DNA of 49,217 nt from Flavobacterium sp. (GTDB taxonomy: Bacteria > Bacteroidota > Bacteroidia > Flavobacteriales > Flavobacteriaceae). The notes under the pieces were generated by a model. It was given only the letters and a program-made list of their open reading frames with translations, was not told the origin of the DNA and searched no databases. Position numbers and translations under genes: made by a program. Numbering within the stretch: position 1 is the stretch's first letter; each line of letters opens with the position of its first letter. Where the stretch lies: contig NZ_PNJW01000018.1 in NCBI RefSeq assembly GCF_013822155.1, positions 1 to 49,217 on the forward strand, read 5' to 3'. Positions 8,991 through 17,273 of this stretch are shown one piece after another.

Positions 8991-9759
8991 ATGTCTAAAC
9001 TTGCCGTTCAGGATAAATTTTTAGATTTATCAGATTATGGAAGATTTTTTGGAAAATTTTTTGCTTTACAATTAAAAAATACCTCCTTCACGCCTATTCA
9101 TGTAACACTCCTATTCGGATTCACCGGAATAGTAGCTATTTACAGTATTTTAGAAGGTTATTATTATTGGGCCGCATTTTTTATCCTACTGAAATCAGGA
9201 ATTGATGCTGCCGATGGAGAGTTAGCCCGATTAAAAAAAACACCTTCCTATTCAGGTAGATATTTGGACAGTATTTTTGATATTCTTTTGAATTTTGGTT
9301 TTTTGACTGCCATTTGTTATGTTTCAAATACGACCGTTTGGTTATCCTTTTTAGCTTTTTTGTCTATTCAATTACAAGGTACATTGTATAATTATTACTA
9401 TGTAATTTTAAGAACAAAATCTATAGGTGGCGATGCAACTAGTAAAATTTTTGAATACAAATCCCCCAAAGCGTTACCTGGTGAAAAGCAGGAAGTAGTC
9501 AACTTTTTATTTAAAATTTATAGCATTGTATATGTGGATTTGATAAAATCATTCATTTTTTAGACAAAGAAGCCTACAAAGTAAAAACCTTTCCCAACTG
9601 GTTTATGACACTTCTTTCTGCTTACGGATTAGGTTTTCAATTATTAATCATTGCAATAATGTTACCCTTAGGTTGGATAGAATACATTGTACCTTTTTTG
9701 TTATTTACACGGTTTTTACTTTTGTATTAATTGGTATCCGAAAACAATATATTGCATAA
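8991..9759 (+). pseudogene. CDP-alcohol phosphatidyltransferase, frame broken twice (or assembly error)
   Basis: The first 190 residues form a membrane enzyme of the CDP-alcohol phosphatidyltransferase family. The signature D(x)2DG(x)2AR(x)8G(x)3D(x)3D fits perfectly, with D72, D75, G76, A79, R80, G89, D93 and D97. This family makes phospholipid headgroups or inositol/archaetidyl-type lipids from CDP-activated lipids. The frame stops at 9561-9563, but the -1 frame continues with DKEAYKVKTFPNWFMTLL and hydrophobic helices, then needs a second -1 shift at the T6 run 9694-9699 and ends at 9757-9759. The joined protein would be 256 residues, a normal length. Both breaks are at T6 runs (9556-9561, 9694-9699) and both would be cured by one extra T. 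It converges on the DUF6029 gene. Confidence 0.72.
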
Positions 9760-9790
9760 AAAAATCCCTAAACTCTTTGAATTCAGGGAT
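9758..9790 (-). terminator. Rho-independent terminator of the TlpA-DUF6029 operon
   Basis: On the minus strand a 12-bp stem (10 Watson-Crick and 2 G-U pairs, 9779-9790 with 9764-9775) closes a 3-nt loop and runs into seven T. On the plus strand the two wobble pairs become A-C mismatches, so the element points leftward. Confidence 0.8.
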
Positions 9791-9810
9791 AATTTCTATA
9801 GTTTAAAAAT

Positions 9811-11517
9811 TTAAAAAGCGGTACTCAAAGTAAGTGTTAAACCGGTACTTTCGGGAACAAAACGACAAACACCGCCTACACAAACCAATCCGCCACGTTG
9901 TCTTCCATAATTCAAACCTATTCGAGTTGAATTAATTCGATAAGCACCACCCAAATTAAAATAATGATTACGTTTGTCGGGATTATCATTTCCATAATTG
10001 ATAATATCCCAAATATAGAAGGAATACGTATCATTGATGTCTAACTCTAATGTACCTCCAGCCCAATTTTTAAAATCAGCATCAGCCCACATATGTTCTG
10101 CCTCAAAACGAATCGATTTAGTTTCGGCAAAATTATAAATAGCTTCTCCGGTAATAATATTTGTATTTACATCCGAACTGGCATCTTCAATCCAAGGTTT
10201 GTTATAATACTGGTTTACATAATTAAATCCTGTGTGCCATTTTTCGGAAAGTTTCTTTTTAACTTCTAAGTTATAATCAGAAAAATACTTGGTCCCTACT
10301 CCAAAAAAATTAGTTTCATAATTGCTGGGCGTTAATTGATATTCTCCGGGTAAATTATACCATTGCGACATGTTGAAAGCAATCTTAGTTCCATATTTCC
10401 CGCCTAATTTAGTATCTTTTGCAAACTCATAAAAAATATCTATTTGTCCGCCTGTTTCACCCGCTTTTAAAATGGTTGGCGACTTGAAATCAACTCCAAC
10501 TTGAGCTTGATAAACATAAATATTGGCCAAATTTGAATGTTGTTGTTTGGTTAAAGCCGGTGTAAAATTTAAAACTTTATCGTTAAAATTTAAACTTGTA
10601 TTTTCTCCGGAAACGGTTGGAACTCTTTCGGATAAAAACAACATGTTTTCGGATCTTCTCAAAGTTGCATCTATACCTAAGCCCTGTTTGGAATAGCCTA
10701 AATTAAGAAGAATTGCATTACCGGGTTTGATAAAATCGTTATCTATTGTATTACTAACGCGATTCAAAACGGCATCTTCCGATTTGTAGTTGTATTCAAC
10801 TGACGAGTAAAATGAATTAATAGAATAATTTACTCTACCCGAAAAAGCATTGGTTAAAGCTTCAAAATTTGGTTCAGGTATATCTTCTATTGATTCATAT
10901 CGACCCACATAACTTAAACCAAATGAAAGATCAGATTTTTCTAATTTTAAGGCTTCACTCAACTGAAAATCAGAATCAAAACCATATATTTTACCATCAG
11001 ACACATCAAATCCGGAACGTTGCTGACCAAACAAAGCGGTTAATTTTACATTAGAAGAAGGTCTAAAAATAAATCTTCCACCTCGTAAAGCCGTATTGAT
11101 ACCTAATGCTCTGTCTTCCCAGGCACGAAGTAACATTCCACTACCAAACTGCTCGTAGAAATAACCTGCGGTGACATCAATTTTTTCAGTTTTGTAATTT
11201 ATAAAATAAGTTCCAAGTCCTATTCCGCTGAATTCCGGATTATAATTTAGTAGAGCTTCCTTTAAATAACCTTCTACTTGAACACCAGCAGTCCAATTTT
11301 TATATTGATAATTGGCAAAAAGATAACTATTGGATCGAACCGGGTCTTCGGGTTGAATGGTTCCCATTTCTTTATCGTTCATATACCATTGAGCATTCGA
11401 TTCAAATCCGCCGTAAACTCTTCCGTAATCTTTCTTAGTAATACTATCTTTTTCTTGAGAAAACAAAATTGAAAAACTCAACAAAAAACTTGTTACAATA
11501 ATCTTTTTAAACTGCAT
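9811..11517 (-). CDS. DUF6029 family outer-membrane beta-barrel protein
   Basis: The 568-residue exported protein has signal peptide MQFKKIIVTSFLLSFSILFSQ. It then consists of alternating aromatic/polar strands with barrel turns (YKTEKIDVTAGYFYEQFG, RGGRFIFRPSSNVKLTALFG, YRINSTRIGLNYGRQRGG) and ends in LTLTLSTAF, the C-terminal Phe of Bacteroidota barrels. From memory it matches DUF6029, whose function is unknown. The ATG overlaps the stop of the TlpA-like gene by one base (TAATG), which implies translational coupling, and a strong terminator follows. The fixed pairing with a thioredoxin-like protein suggests a redox- or secretion-linked envelope role, but that is inference. Confidence 0.85.
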   Translation of the reverse strand: MQFKKIIVTSFLLSFSILFSQEKDSITKKDYGRVYGGFESNAQWYMNDKEMGTIQPEDPVRSNSYLFANYQYKNWTAGVQVEGYLKEALLNYNPEFSGIGLGTYFINYKTEKIDVTAGYFYEQFGSGMLLRAWEDRALGINTALRGGRFIFRPSSNVKLTALFGQQRSGFDVSDGKIYGFDSDFQLSEALKLEKSDLSFGLSYVGRYESIEDIPEPNFEALTNAFSGRVNYSINSFYSSVEYNYKSEDAVLNRVSNTIDNDFIKPGNAILLNLGYSKQGLGIDATLRRSENMLFLSERVPTVSGENTSLNFNDKVLNFTPALTKQQHSNLANIYVYQAQVGVDFKSPTILKAGETGGQIDIFYEFAKDTKLGGKYGTKIAFNMSQWYNLPGEYQLTPSNYETNFFGVGTKYFSDYNLEVKKKLSEKWHTGFNYVNQYYNKPWIEDASSDVNTNIITGEAIYNFAETKSIRFEAEHMWADADFKNWAGGTLELDINDTYSFYIWDIINYGNDNPDKRNHYFNLGGAYRINSTRIGLNYGRQRGGLVCVGGVCRFVPESTGLTLTLSTAF

Positions 11518-12002
11518 TATTTAAGTTCCTTAAGTTTATTATACAATTCCATTTCTGCACCTTGACTGTAACCATTGTGTACATAAACAATTTTTTGGTT
11601 TTTTACCACAATTGTATAAGGAACATTGGCTATAGCTAAAGCTCTTTTTAAATCCTGATTGGTATCCAAAAGAATAGTATAGGTCCAATTCTTGCCATTT
11701 AATAATGGCTTTACCCTTTTTTGTGTACGCGTATCATCAATGGAAACGGCAATTAATTCCATGTTTAATTCTGTTGTCCATGTTGCATAATATTCATTGA
11801 TTGCGTCTAATTCATTCAAACAGGGTGCACACCAAGTGGCCCAAAATGCGAATACATATAATTTATCTTTTTCATTAAAATCATTTTTAACATTAAAAGA
11901 TTTGTTGTTATCCGATGTTAAAGTAACGTTAGGCATTTGTTTTTGGGAAAATGCATTGATAACATTAAAAAATAAAAACGTAAACAAGATAATTTTTTTC
12001 AT
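11517..12002 (-). CDS. TlpA-like thiol-disulfide oxidoreductase
   Basis: The 161-residue thioredoxin-fold protein has the active site FWATWCAPCLNEL and the cis-Pro region IANVPYTIVV. It is secreted to the periplasm by MKKIILFTFLFFNVINAFSQ. I chose the start at 12002 because it begins exactly at the signal peptide. An upstream in-frame ATG at 12038 would add 12 residues, mostly basic and aromatic. TlpA-like proteins with CxPC reduce or isomerise disulfides in exported proteins. Next to it are DUF6029 (coupled) and, divergently, two Omp28-like proteins that themselves carry thioredoxin-like CxxC motifs. Confidence 0.86.
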   Translation of the reverse strand: MKKIILFTFLFFNVINAFSQKQMPNVTLTSDNNKSFNVKNDFNEKDKLYVFAFWATWCAPCLNELDAINEYYATWTTELNMELIAVSIDDTRTQKRVKPLLNGKNWTYTILLDTNQDLKRALAIANVPYTIVVKNQKIVYVHNGYSQGAEMELYNKLKELK

Positions 12003-12175
12003 GAAGAAATTAAATTTGAATTTTAGTCTTTTATACAATTTCAGCTATTCTTAATTTGAATACTGATTTTTAATAATTAGGCAATAATAAAAAAAAATAC
12101 CCTCCAAATACGTAATACTGAAAATTATTTTAAAAAAAAAGTTACTAAGAAGTTATTTTTATTTTAAAAAAAGTA

Positions 12176-12183
12176 TATTTTTG
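12176..12183 (+). promoter_or_regulatory. Probable -7 box (TATTTTTG) of the Omp28 cluster
   Basis: Exact TAnnTTTG match 48 bp before the ATG at 12232, in the 229-bp AT-rich divergent gap between the TlpA-like and Omp28 genes. The rest of that gap shows A/T runs only. Confidence 0.5.
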
Positions 12184-12231
12184 GCAAAACTATAATTACC
12201 GCTAAACAATTAATTAACAAACCACTAAAGA

Positions 12232-13944
12232 ATGAAAAAAACATTACTCACAGCTGTTTTGCTGACCTTTGGTTATACAAACTCTCAAACTTTTGTAAAC
12301 ACCAACCCTGAAAACAAAAAAGTCATTTTAGAAGAATTCACCGGAATTCATTGTGTTTATTGTCCTCAAGGGCATGCCATTGCCAACTCAATTAAAAATG
12401 CCAATCCAAACAATGTATTTTTAATTAATGTACATGTTGGAGGTTATGCGGAACCTACTTCAGGAGAACCGGATTTCAGAACTTCTTTTGGAACTGCCAT
12501 TGCAGGTCAAACTGGCTTAGTTGGTTATCCAGCTGGAACAGTAAATCGTACTGCTTTTCCGGGATTAAACCAAGGAGCATTAGGAACCACTGCTATGAAT
12601 AGAGGAAATTGGTCAAATGCTTCTAACCAAACTTTAGCTCAAAGTTCCTATGTTAACGTAGGTGTTCAGGGTGTTATTGATGCACAAACAAGACAATTAA
12701 CTGTAACTGTTGAAGTTTACTATACAGGCAACAGCCCTATAAGTACGAACAAACTAAATATTGCACTTTTACAAAATAACACATTAGGACCACAAACAGG
12801 TGGTAACATGGGAAATAATTATAACCATCAACACCGTTTAGTTCATTTATTAACCGGTCAATGGGGAACTGATATCACTACAACTACAAACGGATCCTTT
12901 TACACACAAACATTCAATTACACTATTCCGGCAGCATACAACAACATCCCTGCAGAAATCGGTGAAATGGAATTAGTTGCATTTGTAACAGAAACGCAAC
13001 AAAAAATTATCAGTGGAAATGGTGCAAAACCAACCTACACCGGATTAGCTAATAACGATGCAAAAGTAAAAAGTATTGAAACCATTGGGGAACAGTGTAC
13101 TAATTCTATTGGTCCAAAAGTGACTATTCAAAATAATGGACAAACACCTTTAACCAGTTTATCTATTGATTATGCAATTAATTCAGGGGCTACTCAAAAC
13201 TATGTTTGGACTGGAAACCTTGCTCCATTGACTAGTGCAATAGTTCAATTACCTGCCGTTAGCTATACTCTTTTGCCAACTAACACAGTAACTATAACAA
13301 TTCCAAATGATGACAATGTTTCAAATAATAGTGGTGCAATTAATTTCAACAAAGCAGTTGAAACACAATTTACAAATATCACTGTAAAAATTTCAACTGA
13401 TCAATACGGTAGCGAAACAACATGGAATTTAAAAAATTCTGCCGGAACAACTGTAGCTCAAGGTGGTCCTTATACTGATGCAGGAGCTGCCGGAGTTTTT
13501 CCAAAACCGGATGTAAATTTAACTTTAGCAAATGACTGTTATACTTTTTCAATTATTGACTCTTATGGAGATGGAATGTGTTGTTCATATGGAAATGGAA
13601 GTTACCAGGTTTTAGCAAATGGTGTATTAATCCCAGGTATGACTGGAGGTAATTTTGGAAGCGGAGAAAGCAAAAAATATGGTGTTAATACCAATTTGAG
13701 TGTTTCTGCTTTCGATGCAAATTCAATTAAATTTTACCCAAATCCAACTAATGGAATGATAACTATTTCTTTACCTGAAATGGCTAAAGTTTCAATTACT
13801 GATTTAAGTGGTAAATTAATTTCGACTTCAACACTTGAAGCTGGTGATTCTACTTTAAATTTAAGCGATTTATCTTCAGGTATATACCTCATCAATTTTA
13901 TAGGTGACAATTTTGCTAAAACAGACAAAATCATTTTAAAATAA
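12232..13944 (+). CDS. Omp28-like secreted protein with T9SS type A sorting domain
   Basis: The 570-residue protein has a signal peptide (MKKTLLTAVLLTFGYTNSQ). The Omp28-like domain has thioredoxin-type VILEEFTGIHCVYCPQGHA (CxxC, about residues 41-44) and GLVGYPAGTVNR as the cis-Pro loop (about 96-107). A linker follows, then a beta module with DSYGDGMCCSYGNGSY (about residues 443-458), and the C-terminal type A sorting domain with FYPNPTNGMITI (about 501-512), ending in KIILK. It would be exported by Sec and passed through the type IX system to the cell surface. The CxxC suggests thiol chemistry or a redox scaffold; the substrate is unknown. A hairpin terminator follows. Confidence 0.88.
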   Translation: MKKTLLTAVLLTFGYTNSQTFVNTNPENKKVILEEFTGIHCVYCPQGHAIANSIKNANPNNVFLINVHVGGYAEPTSGEPDFRTSFGTAIAGQTGLVGYPAGTVNRTAFPGLNQGALGTTAMNRGNWSNASNQTLAQSSYVNVGVQGVIDAQTRQLTVTVEVYYTGNSPISTNKLNIALLQNNTLGPQTGGNMGNNYNHQHRLVHLLTGQWGTDITTTTNGSFYTQTFNYTIPAAYNNIPAEIGEMELVAFVTETQQKIISGNGAKPTYTGLANNDAKVKSIETIGEQCTNSIGPKVTIQNNGQTPLTSLSIDYAINSGATQNYVWTGNLAPLTSAIVQLPAVSYTLLPTNTVTITIPNDDNVSNNSGAINFNKAVETQFTNITVKISTDQYGSETTWNLKNSAGTTVAQGGPYTDAGAAGVFPKPDVNLTLANDCYTFSIIDSYGDGMCCSYGNGSYQVLANGVLIPGMTGGNFGSGESKKYGVNTNLSVSAFDANSIKFYPNPTNGMITISLPEMAKVSITDLSGKLISTSTLEAGDSTLNLSDLSSGIYLINFIGDNFAKTDKIILK

Positions 13945-13952
13945 TTTAATTG

Positions 13953-13987
13953 GGGTGTTTAATCGAGATTCTTTTAAACACCCTTTT
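13953..13987 (+). terminator. Hairpin terminator after the Omp28-type gene
   Basis: A 10-bp perfect stem (13953-13962 with 13974-13983) and a TTTT tail lie 8 bp after the stop. It may only attenuate, since two related genes follow on the same strand. Confidence 0.7.
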
Positions 13988-14018
13988 AAAATTTTAAATA
14001 AACAATAATAAATACGTT

Positions 14019-14732
14019 ATGAAAAAAATTACCTACTCAATATTCTTTAGTTTTCTTTTCTTGACTTCATTTGCCCAAGTTGAGTTTAAAAAATCTGATG
14101 GAACCATTATCACTGACGGAATGGTTATTCCTTTTGGAACCACCGGGACTTCTGCTTACCTTAACTTCAGAGTTAAAAACGTTTCAACTACTCCACTAGA
14201 CATCAAAATTAAATGTATTGGTTTGGTTAATACAACCGGGTCAAATTTTGAATTATGCTATGGCGGATCTTGCTTTGACAGTGTTACTTTAAACGGTATT
14301 TATCCTGATTACGAAAATATCTTGGCTCCCGGTCAAAGTAATCCTTCGCAAGGAGATCATTTTGTGAATTTTAATCCAGGTTCAGGTGGTATAATGGACT
14401 TCGTATTTTCAGTATATGCCTTAGGTTTTGAATCAAGTGCAATTACTTTTACTTACCGATATGATCCAGCCTTAAGCTTAATAAACCTTGAAGACTTATC
14501 AAGTTTAGGTATTAATGTTAAAAACACGGTTGTTTTTGATGAATTTTCGTTTACAGCAGCAAATAAAGGAAACGTAACATTATTCAATTTAAACGGTCAA
14601 TTAATTAAAGAATTAAATTTTTCTGAAGGATCTCAAAATATCAATCTAAGCAATTTAAATACTTCTATTTATATTGCACGTTTTACAAACTTAGAAGGAG
14701 TTTCTTCAAATGTAAAAATATTCAAACAATAA
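14019..14732 (+). CDS. Small T9SS type A secreted protein of unknown function
   Basis: This 237-residue protein has a signal peptide (MKKITYSIFFSFLFLTSFAQ), an all-beta body with YLNFRVKNVSTTPLDIKIKC that reads like an Ig-like fold with paired Cys, and a C-terminal sorting tail (NVTLFNLNGQLIKEL, NLNTSIYIARF, ending KIFKQ). I do not recognise the central domain. The stop is 4 bp from the following lipoprotein gene, so the two are surely co-transcribed. The position between two Omp28-like genes suggests a partner or co-exported client, by inference. Confidence 0.75.
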   Translation: MKKITYSIFFSFLFLTSFAQVEFKKSDGTIITDGMVIPFGTTGTSAYLNFRVKNVSTTPLDIKIKCIGLVNTTGSNFELCYGGSCFDSVTLNGIYPDYENILAPGQSNPSQGDHFVNFNPGSGGIMDFVFSVYALGFESSAITFTYRYDPALSLINLEDLSSLGINVKNTVVFDEFSFTAANKGNVTLFNLNGQLIKELNFSEGSQNINLSNLNTSIYIARFTNLEGVSSNVKIFKQ

Positions 14733-14736
14733 TAGC

Positions 14737-15789
14737 ATGAATAAATTTGGTGTCTTAGGGATATTACTTATAATTTTTAGTTTTTTTTCTTGTAGTACCG
14801 ATTACAAAATTCTGGAATCGGTTGAATCTATTGGTTTAACTGCAGATAATTCAATTAAGGTAATTGGAGAGACTATTACATTTACTGTTACAACCAATTC
14901 AGGGGAAATTATTACTGAAGATGCTACTATTCTTGTGAATAATATTCCAATTGATGGAAACACATTTACCACTACGGAAATTGGCACCTATACAGTTCAA
15001 GCTAAATATTACAGCGTACTTTCTGAGCCAATTTCAGTAAGATTTCATGATGGTTCTGAAATTAATTTTGTAAAAAGAGTTTTAATTGAAGATTACACCG
15101 GAACATGGTGTGGAAATTGCCCGAGAGTGTCACATGCAATTGAACTAGCTCGTGCTCAATCAGAATTTATTGTACCCGTTGGTATTCATCGTTCCAGTTC
15201 AAATCCTGCAGATGCGGCATATGATCCTTATAATTTTGATTCAAGTGCCTTAGAAGCTGTTTTAAACATGTCGGGATATCCAAAAGCTTTATTGAATAGA
15301 ATGACCCGTTGGCAACCTTTGGAACAAAACAACATTACTCAAGTAATTAATTTAACACAAGGTGATAATCCAAAATTAGGTTTATCAATGTCAAACCAAG
15401 TTACTTCGACAAATATTACCCTTGACGTAAATATAAAGTTTAGTCAAGATTTTGAAAATCTGAAATTAGTGGTTTATGTTTTAGAAAATGGGTTAATTTA
15501 CGATCAAGTAAATTACACAACTTTTTACGGTGGTTTACCTTATATTCATGATTTTGAACATGAGCATGTATTAAAATCATGTTTGACTCCTATTTTTGGG
15601 GAGCCAATTGCTTCAGAAGAAACTAAAGTCGGTAACACTTACACCAAGTCGTTTTCAATTGCAATTCCTTCGAATATAGCAAATAGTAATAACATTGAAT
15701 TTGTTGCTTTTGTAACAGGTGCTGATAACAAAGCTATTAATGTTCGAAAAGCCAATCGTAACGAAAATCAAGAATTTGAGGAATTCTAA
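14737..15789 (+). CDS. Omp28-like lipoprotein with CGNC thioredoxin-like motif
   Basis: This 350-residue lipoprotein has signal MNKFGVLGILLIIFSFFSC with the lipobox Cys at residue 19. A short Ig-like N-terminal domain (about residues 30-105) is followed by the Omp28 core, with VLIEDYTGTWCGNCPRVSHA (about 112-131) and a Pro-containing SGYPKALLNRM that matches the cis-Pro loop. It resembles the gene at 12232 in its core but is anchored by lipid instead of carrying a T9SS tail. Thus one Omp28 copy is sent to the surface by T9SS and the other is probably membrane-tethered. A 15-bp stem terminator follows, shared with the converging LytTR gene. Confidence 0.85.
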   Translation: MNKFGVLGILLIIFSFFSCSTDYKILESVESIGLTADNSIKVIGETITFTVTTNSGEIITEDATILVNNIPIDGNTFTTTEIGTYTVQAKYYSVLSEPISVRFHDGSEINFVKRVLIEDYTGTWCGNCPRVSHAIELARAQSEFIVPVGIHRSSSNPADAAYDPYNFDSSALEAVLNMSGYPKALLNRMTRWQPLEQNNITQVINLTQGDNPKLGLSMSNQVTSTNITLDVNIKFSQDFENLKLVVYVLENGLIYDQVNYTTFYGGLPYIHDFEHEHVLKSCLTPIFGEPIASEETKVGNTYTKSFSIAIPSNIANSNNIEFVAFVTGADNKAINVRKANRNENQEFEEF

Positions 15790-15810
15790 ATTATAACATC
15801 AAATGTTTTA

Positions 15811-15845
15811 AAAAAGACTGTCAAAAAATTTGACAGTCTTTTTTT
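15811..15845. terminator. Bidirectional Rho-independent terminator
   Basis: A 15-bp perfect stem (15811-15825 with 15829-15843) closes a 3-nt loop, with A-run and T-run flanks that serve both directions. It separates the Omp28 cluster from the converging signalling operon and abuts the LytTR stop codon. Confidence 0.92.
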
Positions 15846-16599
15846 ACCCCAACCATTCCTTAAAATCGTTTACGCGTTCGCGACTGACAATTACCTCATC
15901 TTCTTTATAAGTTGGTAAAATTACTTTTAAACGTGAATTGCTGTAAACTAAAATATCTTTTATCGATTTCAGCGGAATAATAAATTTTCTGCTAACTCTG
16001 AAAAATTGATTCGGATTCAGTTCTGTTTCGACATGGTCTAATGTACCGTCGATTAAATAATCACGATTGTCGAGGGTGTGTAAATAAGTCCCTTTGTTTT
16101 CACTGTAAATACATTCCACTTCTTCTATCGGAATCATTTTCAGACGTTCCCCAATTTTAATGGTAAATCGTTGTTTATATGTTTTTTCAACCGGATTTAC
16201 TAACATTCGTTTAATCATATCAAAATCCAGAGATAAATTTGGTAAAGCTTGATTTCTTGATTTGTATTTGTTTACAGCTATTTCCAAATCATCTTCGTCA
16301 ATTGGTTTTAACAAATAATCAATACTGTTTAATTTGAATGCCCGTAAAGCATATTCATCAAATGCAGTGGTAAATATCACCGCACTTTTAATATCGATTT
16401 GTTCAAAAATTTCAAAAGACAACCCGTCGGACAATTGAATATCTAAAAAAATCAAATCCGGATGCCTATTATCTTGAAACCATTGCAGTGATTCTTCAAC
16501 AGAATGTAAAAGTGTGTCTACTTGCAGTCCCAACTTTTCTAATTTACGTTGCAGTAAACGTGCAGCCGGTTTTTCGTCTTCTATGATGATTATTCTCAT
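15844..16599 (-). CDS. LytTR-family response regulator
   Basis: The 251-residue regulator has an N-terminal receiver with acidic pocket IIIIEDE, phospho-acceptor D53 in LIFLDIQLSDG, FTTAFDEYAL and K98 in YLLKPI. The C-terminal LytTR DNA-binding domain (about residues 140-251) has RLKMIPIEEVECIYSENKGT, DGTLDHVETEL, FFRVSRKFIIPL and VSRERVNDFKEWL. Such domains bind pairs of about 9-bp direct repeats spaced by about 12 bp. It is the last gene of the leftward operon that encodes its likely kinase. Matching repeat pairs occur upstream of that operon and upstream of the TonB receptor gene (19356-19385 and 21689-21718). Confidence 0.94.
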   Translation of the reverse strand: MRIIIIEDEKPAARLLQRKLEKLGLQVDTLLHSVEESLQWFQDNRHPDLIFLDIQLSDGLSFEIFEQIDIKSAVIFTTAFDEYALRAFKLNSIDYLLKPIDEDDLEIAVNKYKSRNQALPNLSLDFDMIKRMLVNPVEKTYKQRFTIKIGERLKMIPIEEVECIYSENKGTYLHTLDNRDYLIDGTLDHVETELNPNQFFRVSRKFIIPLKSIKDILVYSNSRLKVILPTYKEDEVIVSRERVNDFKEWLG

Positions 16600-16639
16600 A
16601 CTATTATAATGATTATTGGTAATGGGTAAAAGCTGAACA

Positions 16640-16948
16640 CTATTCCCATTTGCTATTCTTCTCTTTATCCATTAACTCTTTAATTTTACGTTCTTCCCAA
16701 TTGTTCCCTAAAAACCATTGGGGTACAAAAACGGAGAATCCATGAGCGGCTAATCCAATTCCCCAAAAGAAAAGTGTCGTGAAATTTTTATACTGAAAAT
16801 AAGATTCTCCTGGTTCTAAATCTTGATAATTCACAATGACTATCATCAAATTAATGATTATATAAACTAGGGCATGTGTGTAAAATCCTTTTATTTTTTT
16901 TACTCGTTTAAGAGCTTCTTGGTATTTTATTTCGTCGTGAGTATTCAT
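16640..16948 (-). CDS. 2TM domain protein (stand-alone copy 2)
   Basis: This 102-residue protein has two membrane helices (GFYTHALVYIIINLMIVIVN and FFWGIGLAAHGFSVFV) framed by basic and amphipathic ends, with WEERKIKELMDKEKN at the C terminus. It is the 2TM family pattern; the family's function is unknown. I start it at 16948 rather than 17026 because MNTHDEIKYQEALKRV aligns with the start of the sister copies, has the same AATTATG context, and avoids overlap with the upstream 2TM gene (14-bp gap). It lies in the kinase-LytTR operon, so it may modulate the kinase. Confidence 0.84.
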   Translation of the reverse strand: MNTHDEIKYQEALKRVKKIKGFYTHALVYIIINLMIVIVNYQDLEPGESYFQYKNFTTLFFWGIGLAAHGFSVFVPQWFLGNNWEERKIKELMDKEKNSKWE

Positions 16949-16962
16949 AATTGATTCTGTTT

Positions 16963-17262
16963 TTATTGATATTTTTCTTTGTTTTTTTCTTCTTCCATAA
17001 ATTGTTTGATCTTCCGATTTTCCCAATCACTGCCAAACATATTATCGGTGCCAAAAACACCTATTCCGTGAAACAACAGTCCTATTCCCCATCCTATCAT
17101 TGGATAAAAAAACCAATAATGCTCAGGTGTGTATTTTATGTTTATAAATGCAATAACCGGAATCACAAATACGTAGGCAATCAAGTGACTATAAAAGCCT
17201 TTCATTTCCTGTACTTTTTTACTTGCTTTCTGATATCTTTCGTACTCTTCTTTCATTTCCAT
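16963..17262 (-). CDS. 2TM domain protein (stand-alone copy 1)
   Basis: This is a 99-residue two-helix membrane protein with MKGFYSHLIAYVFVIPVIAF and MIGWGIGLLFHGIGVFG, then SDWENRKIKQFMEEEK. It aligns end to end with the neighbour copy and with the tail of the kinase. The start at 17262 shares the AATTATGGAA context with the other copies. An ATG at 17283 overlapping the kinase stop would add 7 residues and cannot be excluded. Two copies plus a fused one in a row point to tandem duplication. Confidence 0.83.
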   Translation of the reverse strand: MEMKEEYERYQKASKKVQEMKGFYSHLIAYVFVIPVIAFINIKYTPEHYWFFYPMIGWGIGLLFHGIGVFGTDNMFGSDWENRKIKQFMEEEKNKEKYQ

Positions 17263-17273
17263 AATTACAAGGT

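Noticed and set aside
9764..9790. Terminator of the phosphatidyltransferase gene on the plus strand
   Set aside because: On the plus strand the stem has A-C mismatches and lacks a T-run; on the minus strand it is perfect with seven T, so it belongs to the DUF6029 operon.
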